A stretch of 41,293 bases of DNA from Paracoccus marinaquae (lineage in GTDB: Bacteria > Pseudomonadota > Alphaproteobacteria > Rhodobacterales > Rhodobacteraceae). Shown piece after piece: positions 1 through 8,626 of this stretch (position 1 is the first letter of the stretch; every line of letters begins with the position of its first letter). Below the pieces are notes generated by a model. It was given only the letters and a program-made list of their open reading frames with translations, was not told where the DNA came from and did no database searches. The stretch covers positions 1 to 41,293 of the forward strand of contig NZ_JAHKNG010000035.1 in assembly GCF_018860165.1 (NCBI RefSeq). Reading direction: 5' to 3'. The translations under genes were made by a program, and so were the position numbers.

Positions 1-136
1 GGGCCATGAGGGCCATGAGGGCCATGAGGGCCATGAGGGCCATGAGGGCCATGAGGGCCATGAGGGCCATGAGGGCCATGAGGGCCATGAGGGCCATGAG
101 GGCCATGAGGGCCATGAGGGCCATGAGGGCCATGAG
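1..136 (+). repeat. Perfect 9-bp tandem repeat, 15 copies
   Basis: The unit GGGCCATGA is repeated head to tail without any visible change and runs off the left edge, so the true copy number may be higher. In the frame that continues into the metal-binding gene it reads Gly-His-Glu. Because the unit is a multiple of three, gain or loss of copies keeps that frame. Other frames also stay open (Met-Arg-Ala in one), which is a by-product of the repeat. Confidence 0.97.
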
Positions 137-1651
137 AAATCGTCCACGGGTTCTACGCAAGCAGAAAAGGCCCATCATCACGCGGATGCTGTGACCAGCG
201 CCGAGGCGTCCACTTCCTATGTTTGCCCCATGCACCCAGAGGTCACCTCCGACACGCCCGGCTCCTGCCCCAAATGCGGCATGGACCTCGTCCCTCAGGC
301 CGAGGCCGGAGAGCACGCGCACCAAGGTCATCATGCGCATCACGGCCACGGCCATCACGCCAAACCGGCCTCGGAGCCGACAGGCCCCTACACCTGCCCG
401 ATGCACCCCGAGGTGACCTCCGAGACACCGGGTTCCTGCCCCAAATGCGGCATGGACCTCGTTCCGCAGGCCGAGGCCGGAGGCCACGCGCACAGTGGAC
501 ATGGCAGTCACAAGCACCACGCGCACACGCCAGCCCAAGAGGGCCAAGGGGGGCACGCTGCGCATGGCGCACACGGGCAGCAGGATGCGCATAGCGAGCA
601 TCATGGCCACGCAGGCCACGGCGCAGCGCCCGACATCCCGGGGATCGAGCCACATTTCATGTCCATGGTCGAGCTGACGGAAGGCAAACCGGTCAGCCCC
701 GACGGGTTGGTGATGGAATGGATAGACGCTCCATTCGGCCCATTCTTCCCGGGTCTGCCAAGCGGACTGCATATGGTTCTGACCCTCGATGGAGACAGCG
801 TCGCGGGCGCCGAGATCAGAGGGATGGAGGCGGCAGCGCTGCCATCAGGCGTTGCTCTCGAAGACTTTGCTGCAAGTCTTGCAGACGCGGTGCCCCTGTC
901 ACCTGTGGCGATGCGCGAACTGGCCTGCCGCGCTGCCGAAGCTGCAACAGGGCAGACCGCGCCGAAAGACGTGCTGACGGCGCGCGCCGCGGCGGTTGAA
1001 CGCGAAAGGATCGCAAGCCATCTCAACTGGCTTGCCGGGTTGGCTCGACAAGCGGGCCTTGCACCGCTGGGGCGCCGGGCGGCGGCCATGGAACACCGCG
1101 TCCGGACGGCTAAAGCGGATGAGGTGGCAGAGCAAGCAACCTCTATAACGAGCCTTCTGCACGTTGCACTCAACCGATCACTTATGGGACCAAAACTGAC
1201 CGGGATCGGGACGCTTCAGGGAGCATCGGAAGGTCCTGTGGCACGTGCGGCGGGCCATGCGTCCGATGCCAGACACGGCGACGGGGTCTACGACGAATTA
1301 GGTTTCGAACCGATCACGCAGGATGAAGGCGACGCGATGGCGCGGCTACGCCAACGCTGTGCGGAGATTGCGCAAAGCCTTGATCTGATAGCCGAGGCGG
1401 GCGCGATTGCGATACCAGTGATGCCGCGTGCAAAAGGCGACGGCCATGGCATGGCCACACTGGAAACACCGCGCGGACCGGCAACCCTGCACCTGACATT
1501 GAAGGGTGGCATGGTTTCCTCGACCCATCTGACCACACCTTTCGCGGCACTCGCTGCGCATGTGCCCGACCTGATAAAGCAGATGGAACTTGCCGACGCA
1601 CTGACCGCAATCGCCTCGCTCGATCTTGATCCCTGGAGCGCGTCACAATGA
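1..1651 (+). CDS. His-rich heavy-metal-binding domain fused to a NuoD/HycE-like domain (5' partial)
   Basis: The coding frame enters at base 2 and is open from the window edge; the GTG at 191 is only an internal codon. Order: 15 Gly-His-Glu repeats (2-136), a short linker, one heavy-metal-binding domain with CPMHPEV and CPKCGMDLVP (from 218), a His-rich linker, a near-identical second domain (from 389), more His-rich sequence to about 630, then about 340 residues resembling the 49-kDa complex I subunit or hydrogenase large subunit. Support for the last part is an ERERIASHLNWL segment, a PFGPFFPGLPSGL segment and an ADALTAIASLDLDP end. The HP-x-x-HG motif of classical NuoD and the Cys pairs of [NiFe] hydrogenases are not seen. 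The stop overlaps nuoH by 4 bp. Metal binding by this domain type is known from CopA, SilP and CusB; its link to a proton-pump subunit is inferred. Confidence 0.8.
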   Translation, partial: GHEGHEGHEGHEGHEGHEGHEGHEGHEGHEGHEGHEGHEGHEGHEKSSTGSTQAEKAHHHADAVTSAEASTSYVCPMHPEVTSDTPGSCPKCGMDLVPQAEAGEHAHQGHHAHHGHGHHAKPASEPTGPYTCPMHPEVTSETPGSCPKCGMDLVPQAEAGGHAHSGHGSHKHHAHTPAQEGQGGHAAHGAHGQQDAHSEHHGHAGHGAAPDIPGIEPHFMSMVELTEGKPVSPDGLVMEWIDAPFGPFFPGLPSGLHMVLTLDGDSVAGAEIRGMEAAALPSGVALEDFAASLADAVPLSPVAMRELACRAAEAATGQTAPKDVLTARAAAVERERIASHLNWLAGLARQAGLAPLGRRAAAMEHRVRTAKADEVAEQATSITSLLHVALNRSLMGPKLTGIGTLQGASEGPVARAAGHASDARHGDGVYDELGFEPITQDEGDAMARLRQRCAEIAQSLDLIAEAGAIAIPVMPRAKGDGHGMATLETPRGPATLHLTLKGGMVSSTHLTTPFAALAAHVPDLIKQMELADALTAIASLDLDPWSASQ

Positions 1652-2547
1652 GTATCGCGATGATCCTTTTGGCGCTTGCTGTCGGCTGCTACGCAGTGGC
1701 CGTTCTGGAAAGCTGGGCGGTTCACGGACGCCTGAGCCTGACACGCCCGGCGACTTCGGCACTTGCTCTTTTGGGCCGTGAACAGATCATGCCCCGCACG
1801 CCCGACCGGCTCTTCTTCGAATCCGGCCCGGTCCTACTGCTGGTCGCGGGATTGCTGTCGGTGGCGGTGATCCCGCTGGCGCCGGGGCTGATCATTACCG
1901 ATCTGGCCATTGGCGCGTTGTTTCTGAACGCCGCGCTGGCCTATGTACTGGTTGCCCTTATCATGGCGGGCTGGGGGCCAAACGGAGCTTATGGGATGAT
2001 CGGCGGCTGGCGCTTTCTGGGCCAGTTCATCGCCTATGCCATGCTGATCGTGATGCCCATAACGGCAGTGGCGATGCGGGCGGAGTCGCTCTCCACCACC
2101 CAGATCGTCCTGTCTCAGGCGGCGCTGTGGAACGTCGCCTATCAGCCCATCGGCTTCGTCCTGTTCGTCATCGCGGCGATGGGTGTCGCCTGGCTGCCGC
2201 CCATCGACCTGCCCACCGGCGGCGGCGATCTGGCGGGTGGAGTCGAGGCCGAATACACCGGCGCGCGGCTGGCCGTCCTGCGGCTGGCACGGCTTGTGAT
2301 CATCGTCGCACTGGCCAGCGCAACCGTCACTTTCTACCTCGGAGGCTGGCTTGGCCCGTGGCTGCCGGGCTGGGTTTGGACTGCGCTCAAGACGCTCGCC
2401 GTGGCAGCAGGGATGCTTGCGCTCGGATCCAGACTGCCGCGCCTGCGCGAGGCGAAGTATCTTGAACTGAGCTGGAAGCTCGGCATCACCCTGGCGCTGG
2501 CCAATATCTTCCTTGTGGGCGTCATCGCCCTCGTGGTGCCGATATGA
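1648..2547 (+). CDS. nuoH: NuoH-like membrane subunit of a complex I-like enzyme
   Basis: This 299-residue polytopic protein matches NuoH/HycD, the subunit that links the peripheral arm to the proton pumps and forms part of the quinone channel in complex I. Family signs are a DRLFFESGPVLLL helix followed by VAVIPLAP, and a PIDLPTGGGDLAGGVEAEYTG loop that matches the conserved acidic NuoH loop before the last helices. It is shorter than usual NuoH (about 325-345 residues), and the GPNRVGP-type segment near the N-terminus is reduced. It begins inside the end of the metal-binding gene (ATGA overlap) and overlaps nuoJ in the same way, indicating one translationally coupled operon. Confidence 0.85.
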   Translation: MSIAMILLALAVGCYAVAVLESWAVHGRLSLTRPATSALALLGREQIMPRTPDRLFFESGPVLLLVAGLLSVAVIPLAPGLIITDLAIGALFLNAALAYVLVALIMAGWGPNGAYGMIGGWRFLGQFIAYAMLIVMPITAVAMRAESLSTTQIVLSQAALWNVAYQPIGFVLFVIAAMGVAWLPPIDLPTGGGDLAGGVEAEYTGARLAVLRLARLVIIVALASATVTFYLGGWLGPWLPGWVWTALKTLAVAAGMLALGSRLPRLREAKYLELSWKLGITLALANIFLVGVIALVVPI

Positions 2548-3062
2548 GCCTTGCCACCGCCCTGTTTCTCGCGTTTTTCGGTGTTGCCGCGATCTGGTTC
2601 GGGATCGTCGTCTTTCGCACGCATTCCATGGTGCGTTCGGCCATCGCGCTCCTCTTCAGTCAGACCGCCATCGGGGCGATGTTCCTTGTCATGCAAGCCG
2701 AGTTCCTGGGCGTGCTCCAGATCATGATGATGGCCACCGAGATGAGCGTCATGGCGATCTTCATGGTCATGTTCATGATGGACCCCGGCGGCATGGGCAA
2801 GATGGACATGACACACCAGAAACGCCTGTCGCTCTGGGCAGGCGGGATTGGCTTGGTTGCCGCGCTTGTGGTGATCTGGACCGCCGGCTGGCAAGGCCCC
2901 GTGCCCGACGTGCCCGGGGCCGATGAACAGGCGCGCTTGCTGGGACGCGAAATCCTCGGACGCTCGATGTTCATCTTTGAAAGCGCGGCGCTGATGATCC
3001 TGACCGCGATGATCGCCGCGACCATGGTCGCCATCGCCCCGCAAGAGGAGGACACCCCATGA
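2544..3062 (+). CDS. nuoJ: NuoJ-like membrane subunit
   Basis: This 172-residue hydrophobic protein has the NuoJ layout: an N-terminal helix, then a region conserved in the family (AIALLFSQTAIGAMFLVMQAEFLGVLQIMMM) that corresponds to the pi-bulge helix TM3 of complex I, a Met-rich helix, and more helices to the C-terminus. NuoJ has no cofactor and takes part in proton transfer along the membrane arm. The many Met residues around 2720-2815 are notable beside a metal-binding partner but also occur in ordinary NuoJ. Both ends overlap neighbours by 4 bp. Confidence 0.85.
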   Translation: MSLATALFLAFFGVAAIWFGIVVFRTHSMVRSAIALLFSQTAIGAMFLVMQAEFLGVLQIMMMATEMSVMAIFMVMFMMDPGGMGKMDMTHQKRLSLWAGGIGLVAALVVIWTAGWQGPVPDVPGADEQARLLGREILGRSMFIFESAALMILTAMIAATMVAIAPQEEDTP

Positions 3063-3370
3063 TCCCCGAGCTCATGATCGCGCTCAGCGTCGGTGCGGCG
3101 CTTTTCGGCGTTGGTCTCTATGGCGCGCTCAGCCAGACCAACCTTGTCATGATCATCATGGGGGTCGAGCTGATCCTTGCCGCGGCACTGCTCAATCTCG
3201 TGGCGTTCTGGCGCTATCTGCACCCCGATGTGACCGCGGCGAAGATGTTCGTGCTAATTGTCATGGCGGTGATGGCGGTCGAGATGGCCGTGGGTTTCGG
3301 CATCGCCATCGCGCGGTTCCGCTCGCGCGGGTCGGTCGAGATGGAAGAAGCGCGGGAGCTCAAGGGGTGA
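3059..3370 (+). CDS. nuoK: NuoK-like membrane subunit
   Basis: This 103-residue protein has three predicted transmembrane helices and is the normal length for NuoK/MrpC-type subunits. The segment LVMIIMGVELILAAALLNLVAF carries the conserved membrane-buried Glu in helix 2, and KMFVLIVMAVMAVEMAVG carries the second buried Glu in helix 3. Both are needed for proton translocation in studied complex I. It overlaps nuoJ (ATGA) and nuoL (GTGA). Confidence 0.9.
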   Translation: MIPELMIALSVGAALFGVGLYGALSQTNLVMIIMGVELILAAALLNLVAFWRYLHPDVTAAKMFVLIVMAVMAVEMAVGFGIAIARFRSRGSVEMEEARELKG

Positions 3371-5265
3371 TCTGGCTGGCGCTGACGATCCTCGCGCCCC
3401 TGGGCGCGGGCCTGACGGCCCTTGCGCTGCGGCGGGCGCCGGAGGCGATTGCGCTAATCGGCGCAGCCCTGGGCCTTGCCGGGGCAATTGCGCTGTTCGC
3501 CGGGGTGGCGGGCGGTACGGATATCACGGCCAGTCTGCCTTTCCTGCCGGACCTGCCGATCCGGTTGGTGGCCAGCCCGCTGACGGCAACGCTGGCGCTG
3601 GTCGTCGCGACCGTCGCGGCCATGGTCCTGACCTATGCGGCGGGCTACATGGCGCAGGATCCGGAACGCCCCCGCTTTTTCGGCACCATGCTGATGTTCG
3701 TGGCCGCGATGCAACTTCTGGTGCTGTCGGGCGACTGGATCACACTTCTGGCGGCGTGGGAAATGATCGGTTTCGCCTCTTACCTTCTGATCGGGTTTTG
3801 GCACGGACGCAACGGAGTGCCCGGGGCGGCCATGAGGGCGTTCCTCTATACCCGGACGGCCGATCTGGGCCTCTACCTCGCGGCCTTCCTGCTGATCGGT
3901 ATCGCCGGAACCTCCGAGATATCGGCCACGCTTGCCACCACCGGCACCCCGGCGCTGATCGCGGGCCTGCTGCTCTTGTTCGCGGCGATGGGCAAGTCGG
4001 CGCAGGTGCCGATGCAGGACTGGCTGATGCGGGCGATGGCGGGACCAACGCCGGTGTCTGCCCTGCTCCACTCGGCCACGCTGGTAGCGGCGGGGGCGAT
4101 CCTGCTGATCCGGACCGCACCGATGTTGCCTGGCGGCGCGCTTCTGGCAATCGGGATTGTCGGCGGGGCGACGGCGGTGATTGCCGGGCTAATGGCACTG
4201 GCCGCAACGGACCTCAAGCGTCTGCTCGCCGCCTCAACCGCCAGCCAGTACGGGCTGATGCTGATCGCGGTGGGGGCCGGGGTTCCCATCGCCGCCCTTC
4301 TGCACCTGATCGCCCATGCGGCGATCAAGTCGGCGCTGTTCCTTGGCGCCGGCGTCTTCCAGCACGACCGCGAGAGCACGGATCTTGACACGCTTGCGGG
4401 CGCAGGTCGCACCCGGCCCGGCATCTTTGCGGGCTTTGCCGTGGCAGCTCTGGCGCTGGCCGGGCTGCCACCGCTCGCTGCCTTCTATTCCAAGGACGCA
4501 ATACTCGCCGCGGCTCTCGATAGCCCCTCTGCCGCGTGGTTGCTGCCGCTGGCCCTTGCCGGGTCGGTGCTGACCGGGGCTTATATGGGCCGGGCATTGA
4601 AGGTGCTGTGGTCCGGCACGCCGGAGAAGCCCCACGATCCAGTGCCGCTTATGGCCGTCGGCATGGGCGTTCTCGTGGCACTCGCCGCCACGCTCGGCCT
4701 TGTTTTCAAACCGCTGGAGGCGATGCTGGGCGCGCATCTGGCCGAGCCCGGCTGGATCGTCCCGGCCATGGGGCTGGCGGTGGGTCTGGCCGGGCTGGCG
4801 CTTGGCTGGCTGCTGGCCCCCGCCCGCCTTCTGGGTCCGCTGCTTGCACCTGCGCGGGATGGGTTTCCAATTGCAGGGGGTTTGGACGCCCTCGTGGTCC
4901 GCCCGGCGCTGGCCCTGGCGCGGCTGTGCGACCGTCTGGATAGCTGGATCATCCGCCGTGTCGTGCTGGGCGGCATCGTCACAGGCGCACAAGCGCTGTC
5001 ACACCGGATCGAGCGCGCCGAATACTGGCTTCTGGCGCTGGTCAACGCGGTTGGCAGGCTGAACCTGTCTCTCGGACAGATCAGCCTGCGCACCGACCGT
5101 GACACCATCGACCGCGCAATCTTTGGCCTTGTCGATCGCACAGTCGCCCTCGGCACCCGCGCCCGCCGCCTGCAAAGCGGCCTTATCCACCGCGAAATGG
5201 CGATGACCGTCGCCGGAATCGCCCTTGTCACCGGCGTACTCCTCGCCGCCCCGCTTTTCTTCTGA
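3367..5265 (+). CDS. nuoL: NuoL-like antiporter-type proton pump subunit
   Basis: This 632-residue protein of the NuoL/MrpA family starts at a GTG overlapping the nuoK stop. The proton-conducting core is clear: a WITLLAAWEMIGFASYLLIGFW helix with the conserved Glu, a GKSAQVPMQDWLMRAMAGPTPVSALLHSATLV segment with the functional Lys and broken-helix residues, and an HAAIKSALFLGAG segment. The C-terminal part (about 5000-5265) is long enough for the lateral helix and anchoring helix typical of NuoL. It is the distal pump in complex I. An 11-bp gap separates it from nuoM. Confidence 0.9.
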   Translation: MIWLALTILAPLGAGLTALALRRAPEAIALIGAALGLAGAIALFAGVAGGTDITASLPFLPDLPIRLVASPLTATLALVVATVAAMVLTYAAGYMAQDPERPRFFGTMLMFVAAMQLLVLSGDWITLLAAWEMIGFASYLLIGFWHGRNGVPGAAMRAFLYTRTADLGLYLAAFLLIGIAGTSEISATLATTGTPALIAGLLLLFAAMGKSAQVPMQDWLMRAMAGPTPVSALLHSATLVAAGAILLIRTAPMLPGGALLAIGIVGGATAVIAGLMALAATDLKRLLAASTASQYGLMLIAVGAGVPIAALLHLIAHAAIKSALFLGAGVFQHDRESTDLDTLAGAGRTRPGIFAGFAVAALALAGLPPLAAFYSKDAILAAALDSPSAAWLLPLALAGSVLTGAYMGRALKVLWSGTPEKPHDPVPLMAVGMGVLVALAATLGLVFKPLEAMLGAHLAEPGWIVPAMGLAVGLAGLALGWLLAPARLLGPLLAPARDGFPIAGGLDALVVRPALALARLCDRLDSWIIRRVVLGGIVTGAQALSHRIERAEYWLLALVNAVGRLNLSLGQISLRTDRDTIDRAIFGLVDRTVALGTRARRLQSGLIHREMAMTVAGIALVTGVLLAAPLFF

Positions 5266-5276
5266 GGATCGCGCTC

Positions 5277-6737
5277 ATGCCGCTTCTGACCATTGCCACC
5301 TTCCTGCCCATCCTTGCCGGTCTCGCGCTTATGGCGCTGCCCGACCGCTCCACGAAAAAGGCACACACGGTGTCCATCGCCGCGACGGGGGCCGTCTTCC
5401 TCATCACGCTGGGGATCTGGGCGCGGGGCATCGTGGCCGGAGATTTTGCCCAGGTCGAGGAAATCGCCTGGATCCCGGCCATTGGCGCAGCCTACCGACT
5501 GGGCGTGGACGGGTTGAGCCTGCCGCTTGTGCTGCTGACCTCGCTTCTGTTTCTTCTGTCGGCGTTGTATTCGGCGCGGATCGGGGAGCGGGCGGCCTCC
5601 TATGTGGTGCTGATGCTGATGCTGGAAACCGCGTCGCTCGGCACCTTCATGGCGCTTGACGGCCTGCTCTTCTATGTCTTCTTCGAGGTCTCACTGGTGG
5701 GCATGTATTTCATGATCGCAGGCTGGGGCTATGAAGAGCGGCAACGGGCTGCGCTCATGTTCTTCCTCTATACGCTTGTGGGCTCGTTGCCCCTCCTGCT
5801 GGCGATCATCGGGCTTTACCTCGGCTCAGGTACCTTCGACATGCGTGTCTGGGTCGAAGGTACCACACTGGGCGGGCTTCCCGCCATGCTGGCGCTGATT
5901 GCAATGCTCGTGACCTTCGCGGTCAAGATCCCGGCCTTCCCGGTCCACACCTGGCTTCCGGCGGCGCATGTGCAGGCGCCCACGGCGGGCAGCGTGATCC
6001 TCGCCGGCGTGATGCTGAAATTCGGCACATACGGGCTGGTGCGCTTTGCCTACCAGATGACGCCCGAGGCCTTCGCGCAGGCCGGACAGGTGATCCTCGC
6101 CTTCGGGGTGGTCAGCGCGCTTTACGGGGCCTTCGCGGCACTGGCGCAGAGCGACCTAAAGAAGATGATCGCCTACACGTCCGTTAACCACATGGGGTAC
6201 GTGGTGATGGGCGTCGCCATTGCTGCACTGGCGACAGAGCCGCGCATCCGGACCATAGCTTTGGATGGCGCGACCCTCCAGATGGTCAGCCACGGGCTGG
6301 TCACGGGCGCCCTCTTCTTCCTTGTGGGCATGTTGCAGGACCGGGCCCATACCCGCGGAATCGGCGATTTCGGCGGGCTGCTGGGCCGTGTGCCGTGGCT
6401 TGGCTGGGCCTTCATCCTGTCGGCTTTCGCCTCTCTCGGATTGCCGGGCCTGGCGCACTTCCCGGCCGAGTTCCAGATTTTCCTTGCCACGCTGAACGGC
6501 ATGCCCTGGGGGTTGATCGCGATCCTCGCCATCGTTGTCACGGCGGCGCTGTATCTGCGGGCCATCGCGGGCGTGTTTCTGGGCGAGATGAACGACAAAT
6601 GGGCCGACATGCCCGATCTGGACCGGCGCGAAAAGCTGGTGGTCCTGCCGCTTCTCGTCCTGACCGTTCTGATCGGTGTCGCACCCGGCTGGCTGATTGA
6701 CATGATCCACACCACCATGACGGGCCTCGGCAACTGA
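5277..6737 (+). CDS. nuoM: NuoM-like antiporter-type proton pump subunit
   Basis: This 486-residue NuoM homologue is of usual length. Diagnostic segments are FFEVSLVGMYFMIAGWG with the conserved Glu, VKIPAFPVHTWLPAAHVQAP with the conserved Lys, His and Pro residues, a SDLKKMIAYTSVNHMGYV helix, and a C-terminal GEMNDKWADMPDLDRREKL loop. It is one of three antiporter-like pumps in the membrane arm. Its stop shares one base with the nuoN start (TGATG), supporting coupled translation. Confidence 0.92.
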   Translation: MPLLTIATFLPILAGLALMALPDRSTKKAHTVSIAATGAVFLITLGIWARGIVAGDFAQVEEIAWIPAIGAAYRLGVDGLSLPLVLLTSLLFLLSALYSARIGERAASYVVLMLMLETASLGTFMALDGLLFYVFFEVSLVGMYFMIAGWGYEERQRAALMFFLYTLVGSLPLLLAIIGLYLGSGTFDMRVWVEGTTLGGLPAMLALIAMLVTFAVKIPAFPVHTWLPAAHVQAPTAGSVILAGVMLKFGTYGLVRFAYQMTPEAFAQAGQVILAFGVVSALYGAFAALAQSDLKKMIAYTSVNHMGYVVMGVAIAALATEPRIRTIALDGATLQMVSHGLVTGALFFLVGMLQDRAHTRGIGDFGGLLGRVPWLGWAFILSAFASLGLPGLAHFPAEFQIFLATLNGMPWGLIAILAIVVTAALYLRAIAGVFLGEMNDKWADMPDLDRREKLVVLPLLVLTVLIGVAPGWLIDMIHTTMTGLGN

Positions 6738-8104
6738 TGGAGATGGGCCGCGATCTTGCCCTTCTGGCGCCGGAGCTTACGCTTGCCGCCGCGGCGATGC
6801 TGATGATCGTCGCCGAGATGTTCCGCGCGGCGCGGCTGGTGCTGGCCATCGGTCTGGCCGGGCTTGCGGCGGCCACCCTGCTGACACTGCCGATGCTGAG
6901 CGTTGACGCCACCGTCTTCGGCGGCACTTACCGGATAGACCTGATTTCGGGCTGGGCCAAGCTGATCCTGCTGCCCGGCACCGCTCTGTCCCTGCTGCTC
7001 GTCCGGGCCGAAATCACCGGTCGCCCGCGCGAAGGCAGCGTTCAATCCCTCGTCGTGCTCGTGACCCTTGGCGCGCTGATGCTGTCGGGGGCTGGCGACA
7101 TGATGGTGGTGGTGATCGGTGTTGTGCTGACCGGACTGGGCTCTTTCGCGCTTGTGGCCTGGCCGCGCGACGATGCGGCCACCGAGGCAGCGATGAAATA
7201 CCTCGTCTTCGGCGCGGTCACCGGATCGGTGATGATCTACGGGCTGACCTTCTGGTTCGGCGGCACCGGCTCGACCCTGTTCTCGGAGCTGGGCCAGTTG
7301 CAGGGCCAGACACTTGTGACCATCGCCGGGTTGATCGCCATCATCGTCGGTCTGGGCTACAAGGGATCGCTGGTGCCGTTTCATTTCTGGGCACCGGACG
7401 CTTATCAGGGGGCGCCCGTGTCGATCGCGGCCTACCTGTCCGTCATCACCAAGGCGGCCGCCTTTTTCGCGTTCGCGCAGGTCCTGCGCGACCTGCCCCG
7501 TGACGGTGGCTGGCCTCTGGCGCTGGCCGTGATCGCGGCGGCGACAATGACCTATGGCTACCTCGCCGCACTGGTGCAGACCAACCTTGTGCGCCTGATC
7601 GCCTATTCCTCGGTGGCACAGTCGGGATATTTCCTGATGGGCGTCGTGGCCCTCGGGGCCAGCGGCTTTGCCGTTCCGGGCATTCTGGTCTTTGCCGCCG
7701 CTTACGTGGCGATGAACCTCGGTGCCTTTGCGGTTGTCCTGCTGGCCGGGCGCGATCTGGGCGATCTCGAAGGCTTCGGGCGCACCCGTCCGTGGCTCGG
7801 CGCGGCGATGGTGGTGTTCCTGCTGTCACTGACCGGCATCCCGCCGCTCTTCGGCTTCGTGGGCAAATTTTACCTGCTCTCGGCAGCGGTCGAGGCCGGG
7901 TATCTGTGGCTTGCGATCATCGGCGTCCTGAACTCGGTGCTGGCACTTGGAGTTTACCTGCGGTTGATGGTGCCGATGTATCGAACTTCTTCGACAGAGC
8001 ACCCGTCAGAGGTGGGCGCAGTTCTGACCCAAGGAACAGTCGTGGTCACCGTGCTTGCCACGCTGCTCATCGGGCTCGCGGCCGGAATCCTGCCCGGGCC
8101 GTAG
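6737..8104 (+). CDS. nuoN: NuoN-like antiporter-type proton pump subunit
   Basis: This 455-residue NuoN homologue is the last gene of the membrane-arm operon. It shows the Lys-containing segment GYKGSLVPFHFWAPDAYQGAPVSIAAYLSVITKAA, a LVRLIAYSSVAQSGYFLMG helix and a FVGKFYLLSAAVEAG helix, all standard for NuoN. No NADH-dehydrogenase genes follow, so the operon ends with the pump subunits. The electron-input genes, if present, must lie left of the window. Confidence 0.92.
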   Translation: MEMGRDLALLAPELTLAAAAMLMIVAEMFRAARLVLAIGLAGLAAATLLTLPMLSVDATVFGGTYRIDLISGWAKLILLPGTALSLLLVRAEITGRPREGSVQSLVVLVTLGALMLSGAGDMMVVVIGVVLTGLGSFALVAWPRDDAATEAAMKYLVFGAVTGSVMIYGLTFWFGGTGSTLFSELGQLQGQTLVTIAGLIAIIVGLGYKGSLVPFHFWAPDAYQGAPVSIAAYLSVITKAAAFFAFAQVLRDLPRDGGWPLALAVIAAATMTYGYLAALVQTNLVRLIAYSSVAQSGYFLMGVVALGASGFAVPGILVFAAAYVAMNLGAFAVVLLAGRDLGDLEGFGRTRPWLGAAMVVFLLSLTGIPPLFGFVGKFYLLSAAVEAGYLWLAIIGVLNSVLALGVYLRLMVPMYRTSSTEHPSEVGAVLTQGTVVVTVLATLLIGLAAGILPGP

Positions 8105-8626
8105 ACCAGACATCGGCATGGATTTGAAGGTGACCGGGCCAGCCCGCCGGTTTGAGACGCGTTCAAGCGAAGAGCATCGGACATTCGCGCGCGCACCTTT
8201 TGCGCGCGATGATGTAGATGAGGTGCTGGGTCCCGAGACCGGCAAGCAGGCAAAAAAAAATCTACGCATAAAGCACGAACAGGGTATCGACCACTGCCGC
8301 AATCGTCAACGCGCATCATCGCATGTGCAAACAGGTTGAAACCGCTGGAGGCGGAATGATCGGGGACAGATAGATCACCTAGATCATCCATCGCGGCATC
8401 AGGTAATCTAGGATCATCGTGCCTTCATAGTCGAGGCTTTCCTGATTAACGATAATCTCGACCCAATCCAGATTGTCCGGATGCGGCACGTATGGCGCCA
8501 GACGGAACGCCAGACCCGCTAGAGCGCGACAACGCACGATCGCCCCCTGAACACAGATTGCACAGGGGATGCCGCAAGCAACTGTATTCACTTATAAAAT
8601 GCTACCATCCATCACTGGACGATCTG
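8105..8626. other. Intergenic region between the nuo-like operon and the mobile-element array
   Basis: About 520 bases with no convincing gene. A GC-rich hairpin (8-bp arms CGCGCGCA/TGCGCGCG, 8188-8208) lies about 85 bases after nuoN and could help end transcription, although no T-tract follows. A run of nine A occurs near 8254. A 70-codon minus-strand frame (8379-8591) has a fairly natural composition and could be a decayed gene end, but no family was recognised. A short AT-rich patch with TATAAAAT lies near 8594. Confidence 0.5.

Noticed and set aside
1..136. CRISPR-like array
   Set aside because: The 9-bp units are contiguous with no spacers.
6..194. Met-Arg-Ala repeat protein read from the tandem repeat
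   Set aside because: It is an alternative frame of the repeat that encodes Gly-His-Glu in the frame joining the metal-binding domains; the protein is pure repeat plus a random tail.
1648..8104. Mrp-type Na+/H+ antiporter operon
   Set aside because: The presence of NuoH and NuoJ homologues and separate L, M and N subunits fits a complex I-like arm; MrpE, F and G genes are missing.
8188..8208. Intrinsic terminator for the nuo-like operon
   Set aside because: The hairpin is strong, but no T-tract follows, and simple GC repeats can form it by chance; reported only within the intergenic entry.
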